NCBI RefSeq assembly: GCF_000350225.1
Contig: NW_005179232.1
Coordinates: forward strand, 1-64,000
DNA length: 64,000 bases
Origin: Chondrus crispus
Taxonomy: Eukaryota > Rhodophyta > Florideophyceae > Gigartinales > Gigartinaceae
Direction of reading: 5' to 3'
Shown here: piece after piece, positions 20,601 to 31,073 of the stretch
How positions within the stretch are numbered: position 1 is the first letter of the stretch
How the letters are laid out: each line of letters opens with the position of its first letter
The notes under the pieces: model-generated
Databases searched by the model: none
The model's input: the letters and a program-made list of their open reading frames with translations, nothing else
What the model was told of the DNA's origin: nothing
Translations under genes and position numbers: made by a program

Positions 20601-22880
20601 GGCGCCGGGCAATGACAGTAAACAGTCAAGGATCTTTTGGGAACGGATTTCCTTCGTCGGTCCGACACCGCGGGTCAAGACAAGCTTCTGACTTAGGTGA
20701 CATTGTCGGCATTTGTCTTGCGACGTTTCCCTGGAGTCTATTGCCTTTACTTTACCTTTTCCATTCCTCCGTCTTTGCCACTACGCGGGCTAAGACTAGC
20801 CTCTAACCTCGGCGTACTACTGTCGCACGACCTATTTCTCTCTCCCTGTATTGTGACGATTGTCAAGTCGCAGGCTACGACAAGTCTCTAGCCTTGGCGG
20901 CACTATTGACATCTGTCCCGCTCGTTACTTCTAGGAGTTTCCGCTACTCGAAGCTCCGCCCGTGTCTGACACTAGTCTTTAGGCTCGGGCTCTCCCCTGT
21001 TTTATGTGTTCTTACACCACCCCTTCCAGTGCTGGTCTCATTCCGGGTCTGCAATTCGACCAGTACGTCGTGTTTTTACAGTCCGCCGACGTACTTCCCC
21101 TTTGCTCTACCACAGTCCGGATCTACGGCGGGACACCCCCTATTGGTTGTTACCTCTTCCTCGAGCTAGCTCATAGCTGGCGACTGCCACTATACTACAT
21201 TACACACCATTTCTTTAACGTATTTTTATGCCTTCGGCAAAAACATCCTGCAAAACACTGGGATAGCATTTGTGAATACACAGAAAGCCTAAGAATCTAG
21301 TGACATTTCAGTATTCGGTTGATATTTTAAACAGGCCTTTTGTTCTCGAAGATATTAACACATATCGTTTTGAGGTTCTTCGAAAAAGCTTCGTTTTGAG
21401 GCATTCTGAAAATGGCTGGAAAAGACGTGCAGATCTCACCAAACTCCACCCTTTCGCAACGCAAAAGTCAACTGCAGTGGAAGAAATATCTTTTTCTTTC
21501 ATTTTAAGCGAGCAAGTCTGGAAAAAATAAGTTGAAAATGACCTCATATGAGGTCACTTGTCCTCTAGACACTAGAGGGCTGTATGTATGTATTAGTCTA
21601 TCCATATTGGCAAACGGTAACAACATATAAGCAAATTGTTTGTCTCCCGCCATTTGCCTATCATCCGAAGCTGAGATGGAGCCTCTGCCGTACCGTACTC
21701 ACGTATCCGTGGATGCCTGCCAAACTCCCCTATCATCCCGTCTCTCCATTTCTCACAATGACTCCAAATGGTTCTCGAATGCACTATTCTCTTACCTTGC
21801 AGCAGAAACAAGATTTGTTTGACGAAGGCGAACGCCTTCGAACCGGAGGAACAGTGCCAATTCAAGCTGGTCTTGTGCGTTGGCCCTAGATCTCGTTTTT
21901 GTTTGCTTCGCGAGCCCAGCCAATGCACCATTTCACGTATCATCCTCGATGCTTGTGAGCCATCTCTGTTTCAAGGGATTGCTACAGTAAAACCGGGTTT
22001 CGCGCCACGGCAACACATTCTGAACTCCTGATTTTTCGCACTCTGTGAACACTCTGTGAATGCCTACTTCCCCTTGTATTTCGGATGGCAGTCGGCAGTA
22101 GGCAATCATACAGCATTATAGATGGGGGATTTTCGATTTGCGTTGTAAAGACGGATAATATTGTTTTTTCTCATTTTAGGCTATATATAGAAATGATAAT
22201 ATTTACATTATTTTATACTCGGATTGGAGTTTTATTTCCTCGTCCACCTAAAAGGTTTAGAAAATTCATCCAAGTTTAAGAAAAGTTTCTGAATTAAAGA
22301 TCTTTGGTTTTCTTCAAAGCGAGGAGAACCGTAGTCGGGCTGGGCTCTTCAGGGCCTCCTTTAAGACAGCATGGACAGCCATGTTTGGATGTATATGTTT
22401 GCGATTTTCAAAATATTACCTGTCCAATAATTTAATGTATTGTGTCAGCGCGCCGTGATCCGTAAATGGGCTCAAGGGGTGCATCATACCGGGCTATCGA
22501 TAGGGAAGCGAACGGTCTTTCTGAGCAGTGATGCAAGGAAGTGGCTGCAAAAAAGCTGCAAATCTCATTATCTTACAGTGCCTGGTTCGATATAGTGCCG
22601 TTTTCGGCCCACTGACAGAGGGAGGCACTATGTCGCGATCCCCGTGTACTGGCATTCAGGGACGTCAATAAAATGATTCAATTGAATTTTAATGTATGCT
22701 AAATTGGATCAAGATTGAATTCAATCGCACTTATGCGGTAGGTGACAGCCAATGGTGTGCTCTCGTATGGCACGTTGGTAGCGACAGATTCCATTATTGT
22801 AACTTTGTGTGCGCCATCATACTGTTAAGAAAAGTATTAAATGGACCAATCAGGTGCACGCTGACGTCCATACATGTCCA
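20601..22880. other. Unassigned; degenerate about 115-bp repeats at its start
   Basis: From 20680 to 21020 a loose repeat is visible (GGCTAAGACTAGCCTCTAAC, GGCTACGACAAGTCTCTAGC, GTGTCTGACACTAGTCTTTA), spaced about 100-130 bp. The rest, to 22880, is AT-moderate with frames below 120 codons and no motif. A small inverted repeat ATAGTGCC...GGCACTAT lies near 22595-22635. Confidence 0.35.
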
Positions 22881-22883
22881 AAC

Positions 22884-24368
22884 ATGCCCGTCCATGCTGT
22901 CTTAAAGGAGGCCCTCAATGCTGGTGCGGTCTGCGTCCCATCCTGCCCAGCTCGGATGAGCTCTCCTGCCGCTTTAGGCCAGTCTAGCACAGGCATCTGT
23001 TCTTCTGACGCAATTATCGCCTACGCTCTGTGCTTTCAGAAATCCCCTTGCAGGGTACTCACGACTGTTATCGACGACGCTTGTCATCTTCCGACTTTCA
23101 CTTATGAAAGTGAGGCAGATTACAGTCCATCCCAGTGTTGCAACGATCTTGCTTCTTCCGTCAAAGCTTGTTCACGAAACCCAACCTTTCAAACAGTCGC
23201 CGAATTGCTGCCGAGAGAAGACGATGGAACCAGTTTTATGTACAACCCGGATGGTCGCGTACATCTCTTACTCGTAACAACACCGTTGTTGATCGATTTT
23301 GCTTGCACCGATCCAAATGAGTATGAATGGACTGACGCTCGGACCTTTCACGACCTGCTGTGCACGGAAGAATACACGTTTGAATATCAGTTTGCGTATG
23401 TGCTTATCGTGACCCTGTTACAGTCGTGTGCAAATTCCTTGGAACAACTCTCCAAAACCAGCCCTTCTTGTCAACACACATGGATTGAGCGAGGCGCACC
23501 ATATTTGAGGGCCATTGTCCGCAGTCAGGGTCTCGCCCCGACCTCTCAAGTGCAACGTCATGCTTGGACATCGATGGCGTTGTTGTTTAAAGTAAACACA
23601 TCCGGTGGCTGGTTCTACATCAAATCTGCACCGCCTGGCTGTCCGGAACAGACGATCACTAAATGCATTGCCAATCTATTTGCGGCCGATACGGTTGATG
23701 TTGTTGCTGTAGATGAGAGTCTCCGTTGTTTTGTTACTAGAGAATTCCTCACTGTCGCCGCCACTTCTGCAAAGGAGACCGAAATTGCTCTCGGTAAGCT
23801 TGCGAAAATTCAAACACGAGCTATACAGCATATCGACGAGTTGAAGAGTAACGGAGTTCTGGATTGCTCCCTTGCTAACCTTGCGAAACAAGTGGACGAC
23901 TGGATCATGCACCCAACGTTCAGCGAGATTATGCGCAAAAACGATTTGTGCACTGAAGACCTACCTCGTATTGTTCGGAAGTTATGCGCAGAGCTCGATT
24001 CTGGCATGCTGATGACGCTCGTACACGGCGACTTTGAGTATTACAATTGGGCTCACCGAGAGGCCGTTTCTACCGATGAGGGGATGTTTGTCTTCGACTG
24101 GGAATGTGCGTGTATATCTCATCCTTTTTGCGACTTGCAGGCGCCGAAGAGATTCTCCGAGAAAGGTGTCCATCAGTACTTGCAAGCGTGGGCGAATTAT
24201 ATCCATCCGAGCAAAGCTCGGCACCTTCTCGAGATAGCAGCTACACTTGCTCCTGCTCTGCGCATCAGTACTACAATGAGGACGGTGCGAGCAGCTCCTC
24301 GGAATCATTTTGCGTATGAAATGATTCTGTGGACGAGTGTTCGTGCGTTACTTACTAGTGGAGTGTAG
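22884..24368 (+). CDS. APH/choline-kinase-fold phosphotransferase-like protein
   Basis: About 494 residues from ATG at 22884; a second possible start (MSSPAALGQ) is at 22956. The C-terminal half shows the kinase signature of the aminoglycoside phosphotransferase family: a candidate ATP-binding Lys in GWFYIKSAP, the catalytic motif HGDFEYYNW (about residue 380) and the metal-binding VFDWECACISHPFCDL (about residue 405). The N-terminal 200 residues are not recognised. Family members phosphorylate small molecules or amines, and the substrate here is unknown. No introns are needed. It stands alone between unassigned sequences and appears intact. Confidence 0.7.
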   Translation: MPVHAVLKEALNAGAVCVPSCPARMSSPAALGQSSTGICSSDAIIAYALCFQKSPCRVLTTVIDDACHLPTFTYESEADYSPSQCCNDLASSVKACSRNPTFQTVAELLPREDDGTSFMYNPDGRVHLLLVTTPLLIDFACTDPNEYEWTDARTFHDLLCTEEYTFEYQFAYVLIVTLLQSCANSLEQLSKTSPSCQHTWIERGAPYLRAIVRSQGLAPTSQVQRHAWTSMALLFKVNTSGGWFYIKSAPPGCPEQTITKCIANLFAADTVDVVAVDESLRCFVTREFLTVAATSAKETEIALGKLAKIQTRAIQHIDELKSNGVLDCSLANLAKQVDDWIMHPTFSEIMRKNDLCTEDLPRIVRKLCAELDSGMLMTLVHGDFEYYNWAHREAVSTDEGMFVFDWECACISHPFCDLQAPKRFSEKGVHQYLQAWANYIHPSKARHLLEIAATLAPALRISTTMRTVRAAPRNHFAYEMILWTSVRALLTSGV

Positions 24369-24721
24369 GGCTAATTGTTGGGTCTCTTATGTCGAAACGC
24401 AAACACGGATTACTGTATTTGTTCCCTTCTCGCAATTCCACTTGCTGCAAGAGGTTCTCGGACATCTTGTAGAAACTAGATAGAACCTTTCAACGACTTG
24501 ATGCAGTGAACGTCTTCTTCAGTGACGTCCCTCACTCGTTTGCGGCCCCGCAGTCGATATTTCTACTTGCTTCATGCTTATACTATCATTGTTCTGGCGC
24601 ATGCTCTCAATGAGCTGCTAGCCAAAGAGGACGAGGGTCTGCTTCGAAAAATTTCAGCTCTACGTGCCGATCTCGCATAGGGGCACGGAGGCAGCTTTTT
24701 TTGGCAAGATTTGCGTTGGAA

Positions 24722-25591
24722 ATGTACTTGTACCAAACTATCTGTTTCGCTTTCAGCTTTGCGCTTTCCTCAGTTATCTGTACGTTGCTTCTTTACGCGC
24801 CAGCCGCCGCCTCTTTCCTCGGCGTTCGAGTGGGCCGCCCTCTCATCCTGCGCCTCTCGCTGCTAACCCTACGCACCCTGCTCTCGGCTGTTCACCTTCC
24901 GGTTGATGTGGGTGTCGTCTCCTGCGTCTGGACCTTTCTCTTTGGTTCAGTCTAGGCGAGCGGCGCCGTTGCCGCCGCCACCGGCTACCTCGAGTTCGGC
25001 GGCATCCTGGGCGCCATCGTCCGTTGTTTCTTCGGCGCCCCGGCTGACGCCTCTTTTGTCAAGCTCTACGGCGCATATGCCATCGTCGTCGGCCTGCTCC
25101 TCGCCTTGTTGGAGGCCGCTGACATCACATTGGAGGTCATGCGTCTCAGCCGCGCTGCCACCGATCGCATGTTTGTCGCCGAGGCGAAGGGCGAGGAAAC
25201 TCTCATTCGCAAGTCTGTCTTTGCTGTCGTCGCTTTGTGTGCCCTTATGTCTTTGGGAATTGTATACATTTCAAGCACCGTGTACTCGCACAATGCCCCA
25301 CTAGTCGTGGGCGCCGTACTATTAGCCACGTACCTCGTCTGTCTAGTCACGGAGAACGGCCATATTCTAGAAACCGCCGTGCTAGCCTTAGTCGCTCAGC
25401 TCACGCTTGCTATTAGTGTAGTCGAGGAGTTCGATGCTCCGACCGAATTCATGGACCCGCTGCTTGCGAGGAAAGACAGCAACTCCCCGAGCGAAACGAT
25501 TTACGTGTTTGGTGAGACCATCTCTCTGAGATATCCAGAGATGCGTACAATTGTCCTCATGTACACCTCCGCTATGCTACAGTACTTGTAA
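24722..25591 (+). pseudogene. Multi-pass membrane protein interrupted by one TAG
   Basis: Starting at ATG 24722 the frame encodes hydrophobic stretches (FAFSFALSSVICTLLLYAPA, LSLLTLRTLLSAV) to a TAG at 24953-24955. It then continues open in the same frame to 25591 with further helices (YAIVVGLLLALLEAAD, VFAVVALCALMSLGIVYIS, APLVVGAVLLATYLVCLV) and a hydrophilic tail. About 290 codons and five or six membrane segments in all. One stop in an otherwise coherent frame suggests a recent pseudogene, an unseen intron or a sequence error. The family is not recognised. Confidence 0.5.
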
Positions 25592-25895
25592 CTTTGGCCT
25601 ATGCTCCTAGTTTTTTCCGCCTGCTCCAAATTTGGGCCGACAGGCTGGCGAGTGAGGAAAACGCTTGCGCACAGGGGGAGGGAGTTCAGCGTTGCAGGGG
25701 GAGGAAAAAAACTGTCGAAATGGCCAGGCCTGCGACAGAAATGCATTAGATCTCCAACGCAAATGAAGGCGGTTCGCGCAGAACAGTGACAATTGCAGGA
25801 CGACTCGGTAGTTTTGAAGGTGAGCTAAAATATGCTGTAATGTAACATATTTTTGGTGCAATTGTTTTGGGTGTAATTATTATTTTTATATATGA

Positions 25896-25950
25896 CAACA
25901 GTAACACGTGTACACAACAGTAACACGTGTACACAACAGTAACACGTACA
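25896..25950. repeat. Triplicated CACGTG-containing 19-bp repeat
   Basis: Three copies of ACAACAGTAACACGTGTAC at a 19-bp step. The first two contain the palindrome CACGTG (25905 and 25924) and the third reads CACGTA. CACGTG is a classical bZIP/bHLH binding site. A bZIP gene lies 600 bp to the right, but it is oriented with its 3' end facing this array. Confidence 0.6.
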
Positions 25951-26515
25951 CAGTAGTGCATTCGTCATCGCCGCGATTTGTGACGCCATTGAGAATTGGT
26001 TTATCTCGAGACATTGTTTCGCTGTCGCTCCCCTCTTCCTTCGTGCCCCTCCTTCGTGCCAAGTAGCGGCCTGCCAAGTCTCTGTCATCCGACAACGTCC
26101 TTCCCTCTCCCTTTACGGAACGTCGGCGTCGTCACTCGATCCAATGAAGAACACCGTCTCTGCAAGGGGCATCGGTTACCATGAGAGAGATAAGCACTAT
26201 GTAAAAGGGAAAGTGTCCTGGCCGGCACAGGTGGAACAAGCCGCCTCCAGTGACAAACCGACCACGATAGGCTGTCCGATCACCGTCAGCAGCGAGACGG
26301 ATAAGTAGAAGTGAGAGTAGAGACGACGAAAAAAAGAGATTCTGTGAGTTTCTTGTTTCAACAGTGGTGCCACTGTGCCAGCAGCTGCAACTCTGCTGGA
26401 ACACGTGTTACACGTTTCCGCAGGAATCTATCCTCGCTGTACCCTCACTGTATCCTCGCTGTTACTGTAATGCATAAGGGGTGCAAGTAACATTCCGTCC
26501 ATTCTCTTGTTCCGG

Positions 26516-26971
26516 CTACGTAAACTTTACTCTCTCTCCCACATCTCCGCCCCCCCGCACCCCACGCCGCCTCGCCATCCCCACCAGCACCTGCACCTGC
26601 ACCTGCACCCTCTCCGCGAGCGCCCTCGTCCGCCGCACCAGCCGCTCGTTCTCGCTCTCCACCCCTCGCATCCACGTTGTCTTCCGCGCCTCCCGCAACT
26701 TTCTCCTCTCGCGGCTCCGCCTCGCGCTCGCCCGGTTCTGCGCCGCGCTCGCCCTCCGCACTGCCACGCGCGCCGCTTTCCCCGCCGTCGCCGCCTTATT
26801 CACCCACGCCACTGCCCCTTCGCCTTTGCCAGCCTGACCCGCCGCCGCCGGCCCAGCCCGTGCCCCACTATCAGAGCCCTCCCCGCCGCCCTCGCCCACC
26901 GCTGCCTCGCACCCGACAATTGAAAGGACATCGCCGTCTCTCAGCAGTCCGGTGCGCTTTTGCCTTTTTAC
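26516..26971 (-). CDS. bZIP transcription factor (DNA-binding exon)
   Basis: The minus-strand frame contains QNRASARRSRERRKLREARK, a textbook bZIP basic region (N-x7-R: N then R nine residues on), followed by a heptad zipper with V, L and L at 7-residue steps (VESENERLVRRTRALAERVQ). It ends about 20 residues later at a stop. Upstream it is Gly/Ala/Glu-rich and open to 26971 with no ATG. A candidate first exon starts at ATG 27020 (MSVASVSGHTVVEQV) and ends precisely at a GTGAGT donor (26970-26975), but I could not fix the acceptor. The Pro/Arg-rich plus-strand frames over this GC-rich DNA are shadows. It probably binds ACGT-core sites as a dimer. Confidence 0.65.
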   Translation of the reverse strand, partial: VKRQKRTGLLRDGDVLSIVGCEAAVGEGGGEGSDSGARAGPAAAGQAGKGEGAVAWVNKAATAGKAARVAVRRASAAQNRASARRSRERRKLREARKTTWMRGVESENERLVRRTRALAERVQVQVQVLVGMARRRGVRGGGDVGERVKFT

Positions 26972-27629
26972 TCACGACCTGCTCCACTACGGTATGCCCG
27001 CTCACGGATGCCACAGACATCGTCGCGCCGAGCACGGATGGGCCTTCGGGCACGTTTTGTTGGCCGTCGTCGAGCTCGACTTCAACAACGACTGGCTGAT
27101 GGACCTGTGCCCGGTGTGCCCCAACTCGTACCTAGTGACGCCACGCGGCCCGCTTGACGTGCCCGGCACAGAAGATGTGCTGCTCATGAATAAGGGGAGG
27201 CCGGACGTGTCAGAACAGTATGGGTTGCCACGTGACACGGACAGCACGGGCGTGCGTGCGAAAGATGTGAACACCGAGACGTCAATGCAGGCGTGGTGGC
27301 GACGACGTTTAACTCGCTGGATTTTGGCCTCATCAATGTCGCGGGCGGGAAGTTTCGCACGGTTGAGAGCTGGCGGAGGTGCCCCCAAGGTGGAGGCCAC
27401 GCGAAGGGACAACGTGCGCACGGCGGGCCATGACGTCGACGGGCAGGTGGAGATGATGTTGAGCCAAGGTTGTCGCAAGGGGTTTTCGGGGGACCTCTGG
27501 CTGATGAGGAACGAGATAGAGTTGGGCGATAAGTCGCATTACCTGTTCGTAAAAGGGGACAAAGAGCCGAGGGGATTGTGCACGTCGATCAACGCGCTAG
27601 TATCGGTGGGTGTAGGCCAGAACGAATGA
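26952..27629 (+). CDS. Hypothetical open frame, low confidence
   Basis: A frame of 226 codons, without an early ATG of good context, overlaps the 5' side of the bZIP gene on the other strand. The second half (for example GKSHYLF-like ELGDKSHYLFVKGDKEP and CTSINALVSVGVGQNE) has a protein-like composition. No domain was recognised. It may be an exon or chance. Confidence 0.2.
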   Translation: MRFCLFTHDLLHYGMPAHGCHRHRRAEHGWAFGHVLLAVVELDFNNDWLMDLCPVCPNSYLVTPRGPLDVPGTEDVLLMNKGRPDVSEQYGLPRDTDSTGVRAKDVNTETSMQAWWRRRLTRWILASSMSRAGSFARLRAGGGAPKVEATRRDNVRTAGHDVDGQVEMMLSQGCRKGFSGDLWLMRNEIELGDKSHYLFVKGDKEPRGLCTSINALVSVGVGQNE

Positions 27630-27639
27630 TGAGACAGGT

Positions 27640-28850
27640 GGGGGGAGGGGGGGGATTAGTGCTTCCAGACTGCGCGCGAGAGGTGTGCCGTTTTTCACGG
27701 TTTTGTACATTTACGGTATCATATGTGCACCAATGCATGAAGGAAGCACAGGCAGGGAGCTACGAGCAGAACGATACAGTAAAGTTTACGTGGGCAAGTC
27801 GAGGATTGGCTGTCGAGGATTGGCTGTCGAGGGGTGGCTATCGTCCGCTGCTCACTCGCCCTTGTCATAAAGTCCTGCACACATTTCATCAAGTTGCGTC
27901 GTGGGGGCAACCCCCCGAGATTGTCATTGGACAGGAGGCTTCCTGAAACTCATTTGCGCAGAACACATTTTTATGACACATTTCTCAAAATCTAGAAATG
28001 TGCCACCGTCTCGCTCCTGAAACGTGTGTCCACAAATTTGCTCCCCTGACTGACGAGCAGGAGTTGCGCTCCTACTCAATGAGGACGAAGGGCTCTCCGG
28101 ACGAAACGCAAAGCCGGCCGGGACATGCGTGAGCAGGCATGCCTCCCTCTCACGGTCTGAGTTTACGCCTGATTTACCGAGTGCATACAAAGATACTGTA
28201 TGTGCCGACGTCACTTGACACTGCCGACCAAATAGTGCCATTTTTGGGGCCTCGCACGGGGCGGCATTAGGTAGGGTCGACTGTACTAGCAATCTTCCAA
28301 AAGCTGCTCACGCCCCCCCCCAGCATGTCACACCCTGTAGGCCTGCTCCAGAGTCCACGATGGCTCCACGAGGCTTGTCGCCTCCACTGCCCCTGCAGCC
28401 GTGCCATACCCCCCGCCTCCGAATGTTCCTGCCCGCGCGTCTCTTCCCTCACTCATCGCCTCTTCCGATTGTCCTTCCGTTCCGCCCTCCTCTGCAAAAC
28501 TTCGCTCCTGTTCCTTTGGTCCTGCCTTCCCTGACCGCTGCTCTCTCCCCCGCCGACTGCCCGCGCTGCCCACCGTCGTCCCCCCACTCCGTTAGACAGA
28601 TACTCTTCTGCGTCTCTGTCGCCCCGTACATCCTCCGCAAACGCCCATACTCCTTCTCCGCCATGCTTCCCCCAACTTCACCCGCCTCGTGGCAGCCCTG
28701 ACTCACCACAAACGAGCCCTACTGCGACATACTACCCATGACAGTGAGTCGACCAATGTAGTCCTCGGTCGCGAGTCCCACGTGCTCGGCGCGCCTTCAG
28801 GCCTTTATTCGTCTCTCCCATCTGCCTCTGCCCATTCCGTTCCATCCAGC
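27640..28850. other. Unassigned
   Basis: Contains a short triplication of GAGGATTGGCTGTC (27794-27840) and pyrimidine-rich sequence at 28350-28700. Frames on both strands are below 125 codons without motif. A motif similar to one end of the small inverted repeat at 22.6 kb (ATAGTGCC...GGCATTA) occurs near 28233-28270. Confidence 0.3.
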
Positions 28851-28857
28851 CCTTCCT

Positions 28858-28992
28858 CGCCTCCTCTAACGCTTGCTGTACAGCCTGCTCTAACACTGCA
28901 TCCACCAGCAAGATCTTCGGCTCCCACACTAAACTATGAGCAATCGCCACACGGTGTCGCACCCGACCGGACAGCTTCGTCCCGGGTTTTCG
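28858..28992 (-). pseudogene. ABC transporter NBD fragment (signature to Walker B)
   Basis: Encodes SERKPGTKLSGRVRHRVAIA, HSLVWEPKILLVDA and then VLEQAVQQALEEA. This matches the ABC signature (LSGGQxQRVAIARAL) and Walker B region of ABCB-type NBDs. The second signature Gly and Gln are altered (LSGRVRHR), and the stretch after Walker B (D-E-A-T-S-A-L-D) is deleted. About 45 residues are recognisable. It is 15 kb from the other ABC fragments, on the same strand, and could be a displaced piece of that NBD2 or a remnant of another gene. Confidence 0.7.
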
Positions 28993-29754
28993 CTCGCTAC
29001 TCAATTGTGGGGGTATGCTAGGGCAACAAGAGGAATGAAAATGTCCACTTTTATAGAGTCCCGCTTGGCCTGTCCGACCACACTGCTCGTGTGTGGATTT
29101 CATTCGCAAATTGTTGTTTTCCAGTGGTGCTACAGACCTCAACATTAACGCCCTCCCCGTAAGGTCTCTCTGCCCGGAAGACTCCATCTACAAACTCGCA
29201 CAAACTCGCACAAACTCGCTTTTAGACGGGATAAATATGCTATTTGCTTGGATGGGTATGAGACCGATAATAGGGTCCGCGTCCTCGGCTGCGCACATGT
29301 TTTGCACACAGGATGCATCAACCCTTGGCTGAGATGAAGGCTCACGTGCGTGCCGCTTCAGACCACATGCTGTTGATGTGGGCCATTTTTTAGCCGAGTC
29401 TTTGCCTTGCCTGTTTTACCTTTTGATCAGTGCGCGGCGCCTGTGGAGAAACCTGGTCTCACGCCGATGTAATGCGTCGCTTCACTCACTTCGCTGCCAC
29501 ACTCGCGGTCCATGCCGGACATTTTCCTGCAACTGCACAGATCCTAAGGAAAGACACCAGATATTTACTGTAAATGCGCAACGACCTTCCGGGAGTACTG
29601 CACTTTTAGTGCATGCAACACGGGTGTGTACGTACTACTCACTGTAACGGGAACGTCCCAAGACACTTCCAACTTCGTCACTTACGACGCAGCCATTTCA
29701 ATGGTGTGATAAGCAAAAGTGCGGCGACGAGCCTGTTTCCTACCGCCTCGGATG

Positions 29755-31073
29755 TTACGCAGTCACAACTTTCATGATGACAAACATGCCACTCCTCATG
29801 CCAACGGCTACAGTGCCGCGCTCCACGTCCATGTCGAAGGTGGAAACTGGACTTCCAAAGTCTGCCAGAGTGATTTCGGTACCATCTCCCTGTTCGACAA
29901 ATGCTCTGCCCTCATCACTATCGATGCGGAATGCGTCCAAGTGCCGTACCCGGCCTTCAAATTCATGAGCATTCGTTTCGCAGCTTTGGTCCATGTCAGA
30001 GACACCCGGCCACGCTTTCCACTGCAAACCAGAGACACCCGGACGCGCTTTCCATTGCAACACCGTTCCATCAAACGACACGGACCGCACCTTCTGGCTG
30101 TCAGCACTCATCGACACACTCCTCACCCGATCCGTGTGCCCGGTCATCGTGTCGCCGATTTGACGTCCCGTCTCAGCGTCCCATACTCGCACCGTCTTGT
30201 CATCTGACCCCGACGCAACCCGTTTCCCGTCCCCGCTCATCGACACACTCCTCACCCAATCCGTGTGCCCGGTCATCGTGTCGCCGATTTGACGTCCCGT
30301 CTCAGCGTTCCATACTCGCACCGTCTTGTCATCTGACCCCGACGCAACCCGTTTCCCGTCCCCGCTCATCGACACACTCCTCACCCAACGCGTGTGCCCG
30401 GTCATCGTGTCGCCGATTTGACGTCCCGTCTCAGCGTTCCATACTCGCACCGTCTCGTCATCTGACCCCGACGCAACCCGTTTCCCGTCCCCGCTCATCG
30501 ACACACTTGCCACGGAATGCGTGTGCCCGGTCATCGTGTCGCCGATTTGACGTCCCGTCTCAGCGTCCCATACTCGCACCGTCTTGTCATCTGACCCCGA
30601 CGCAACCCGTTTCCTGTCCCCGCTCATCGACACACTCCTCACCCAACGCGTGTGCCCGGTCATCGTGTCGCCGATTTGACGTCCCGTCTCAGCGTCCCAT
30701 ACTCGCACCGTCTCGTCACCTGACCCCGACGCAATCCGTTTCCCGTCACCGCTCATTACGACATCGTATATCGTATCGGAATGGCCTTTGAAGGATTGAA
30801 CAAGCTCGTGTTCTCTGGTGCACCAAGAAATCAAATCCCCATTGCTGAATCCGATAACAGCACGGGTGCTGTCCGCAGAGAGACAAGCGGCTGTTACGAA
30901 GGGTACGCCAGGCGTCACGCTATCGGCACTGTCACTACCTGTCACGCTATCGGCACTGTCACTACCTGTCACGCGTGATGTGCCGTCAACAGACACGTCA
31001 GCGTCAGCGCCGCCATCGGCACGGTCATTCTCAGGGGCCCGGCGAAAGCAAGAGCAGCAGGCAGCCTTTCGCT
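29755..31073 (-). CDS. WD40 repeat domain of STAND/NLR protein (3' part)
   Basis: An open frame with no usable ATG of its own; it overlaps the end of the NB-ARC frame in another frame (-1), so it is most likely the C-terminal half of the same gene. After a TGSDSADSV duplication it contains a first degenerate blade, then WD40 repeats at exact 43-residue (129-bp) steps: GH at residues 71, 114, 157, 200, 243 and 286 counted from the GTG at 30996. Four or five are nearly identical (GHT..V.SVSMSGDGKRVASG, SDDKTVRVWDAETGRQIGD). Differences concentrate at GHT[RHD][WSR]V[RA], DD[KE]T and VW[DN]. WD40 propellers in STAND proteins sense ligands. The plus-strand Pro/Ser/Arg frame is the mirror of these repeats. 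Confidence 0.85.

Noticed and set aside
26481-26923. Plus-strand Pro/Arg-rich frames of 118-138 codons
   Set aside because: Opposite strand carries a genuine bZIP basic region and zipper; these are GC-rich shadows.
29901-30791. 297-codon plus-strand frame with Ser/Arg/Pro repeats
   Set aside because: It is the antisense mirror of the WD40 repeats; its periodicity follows the 129-bp unit and the composition is unnatural.
31020-31045. GGGCCCC as a programmed -1 frameshift site in the STAND gene
   Set aside because: The heptamer is not in the X XXY YYZ register relative to the NB-ARC frame and no downstream structure was evident.
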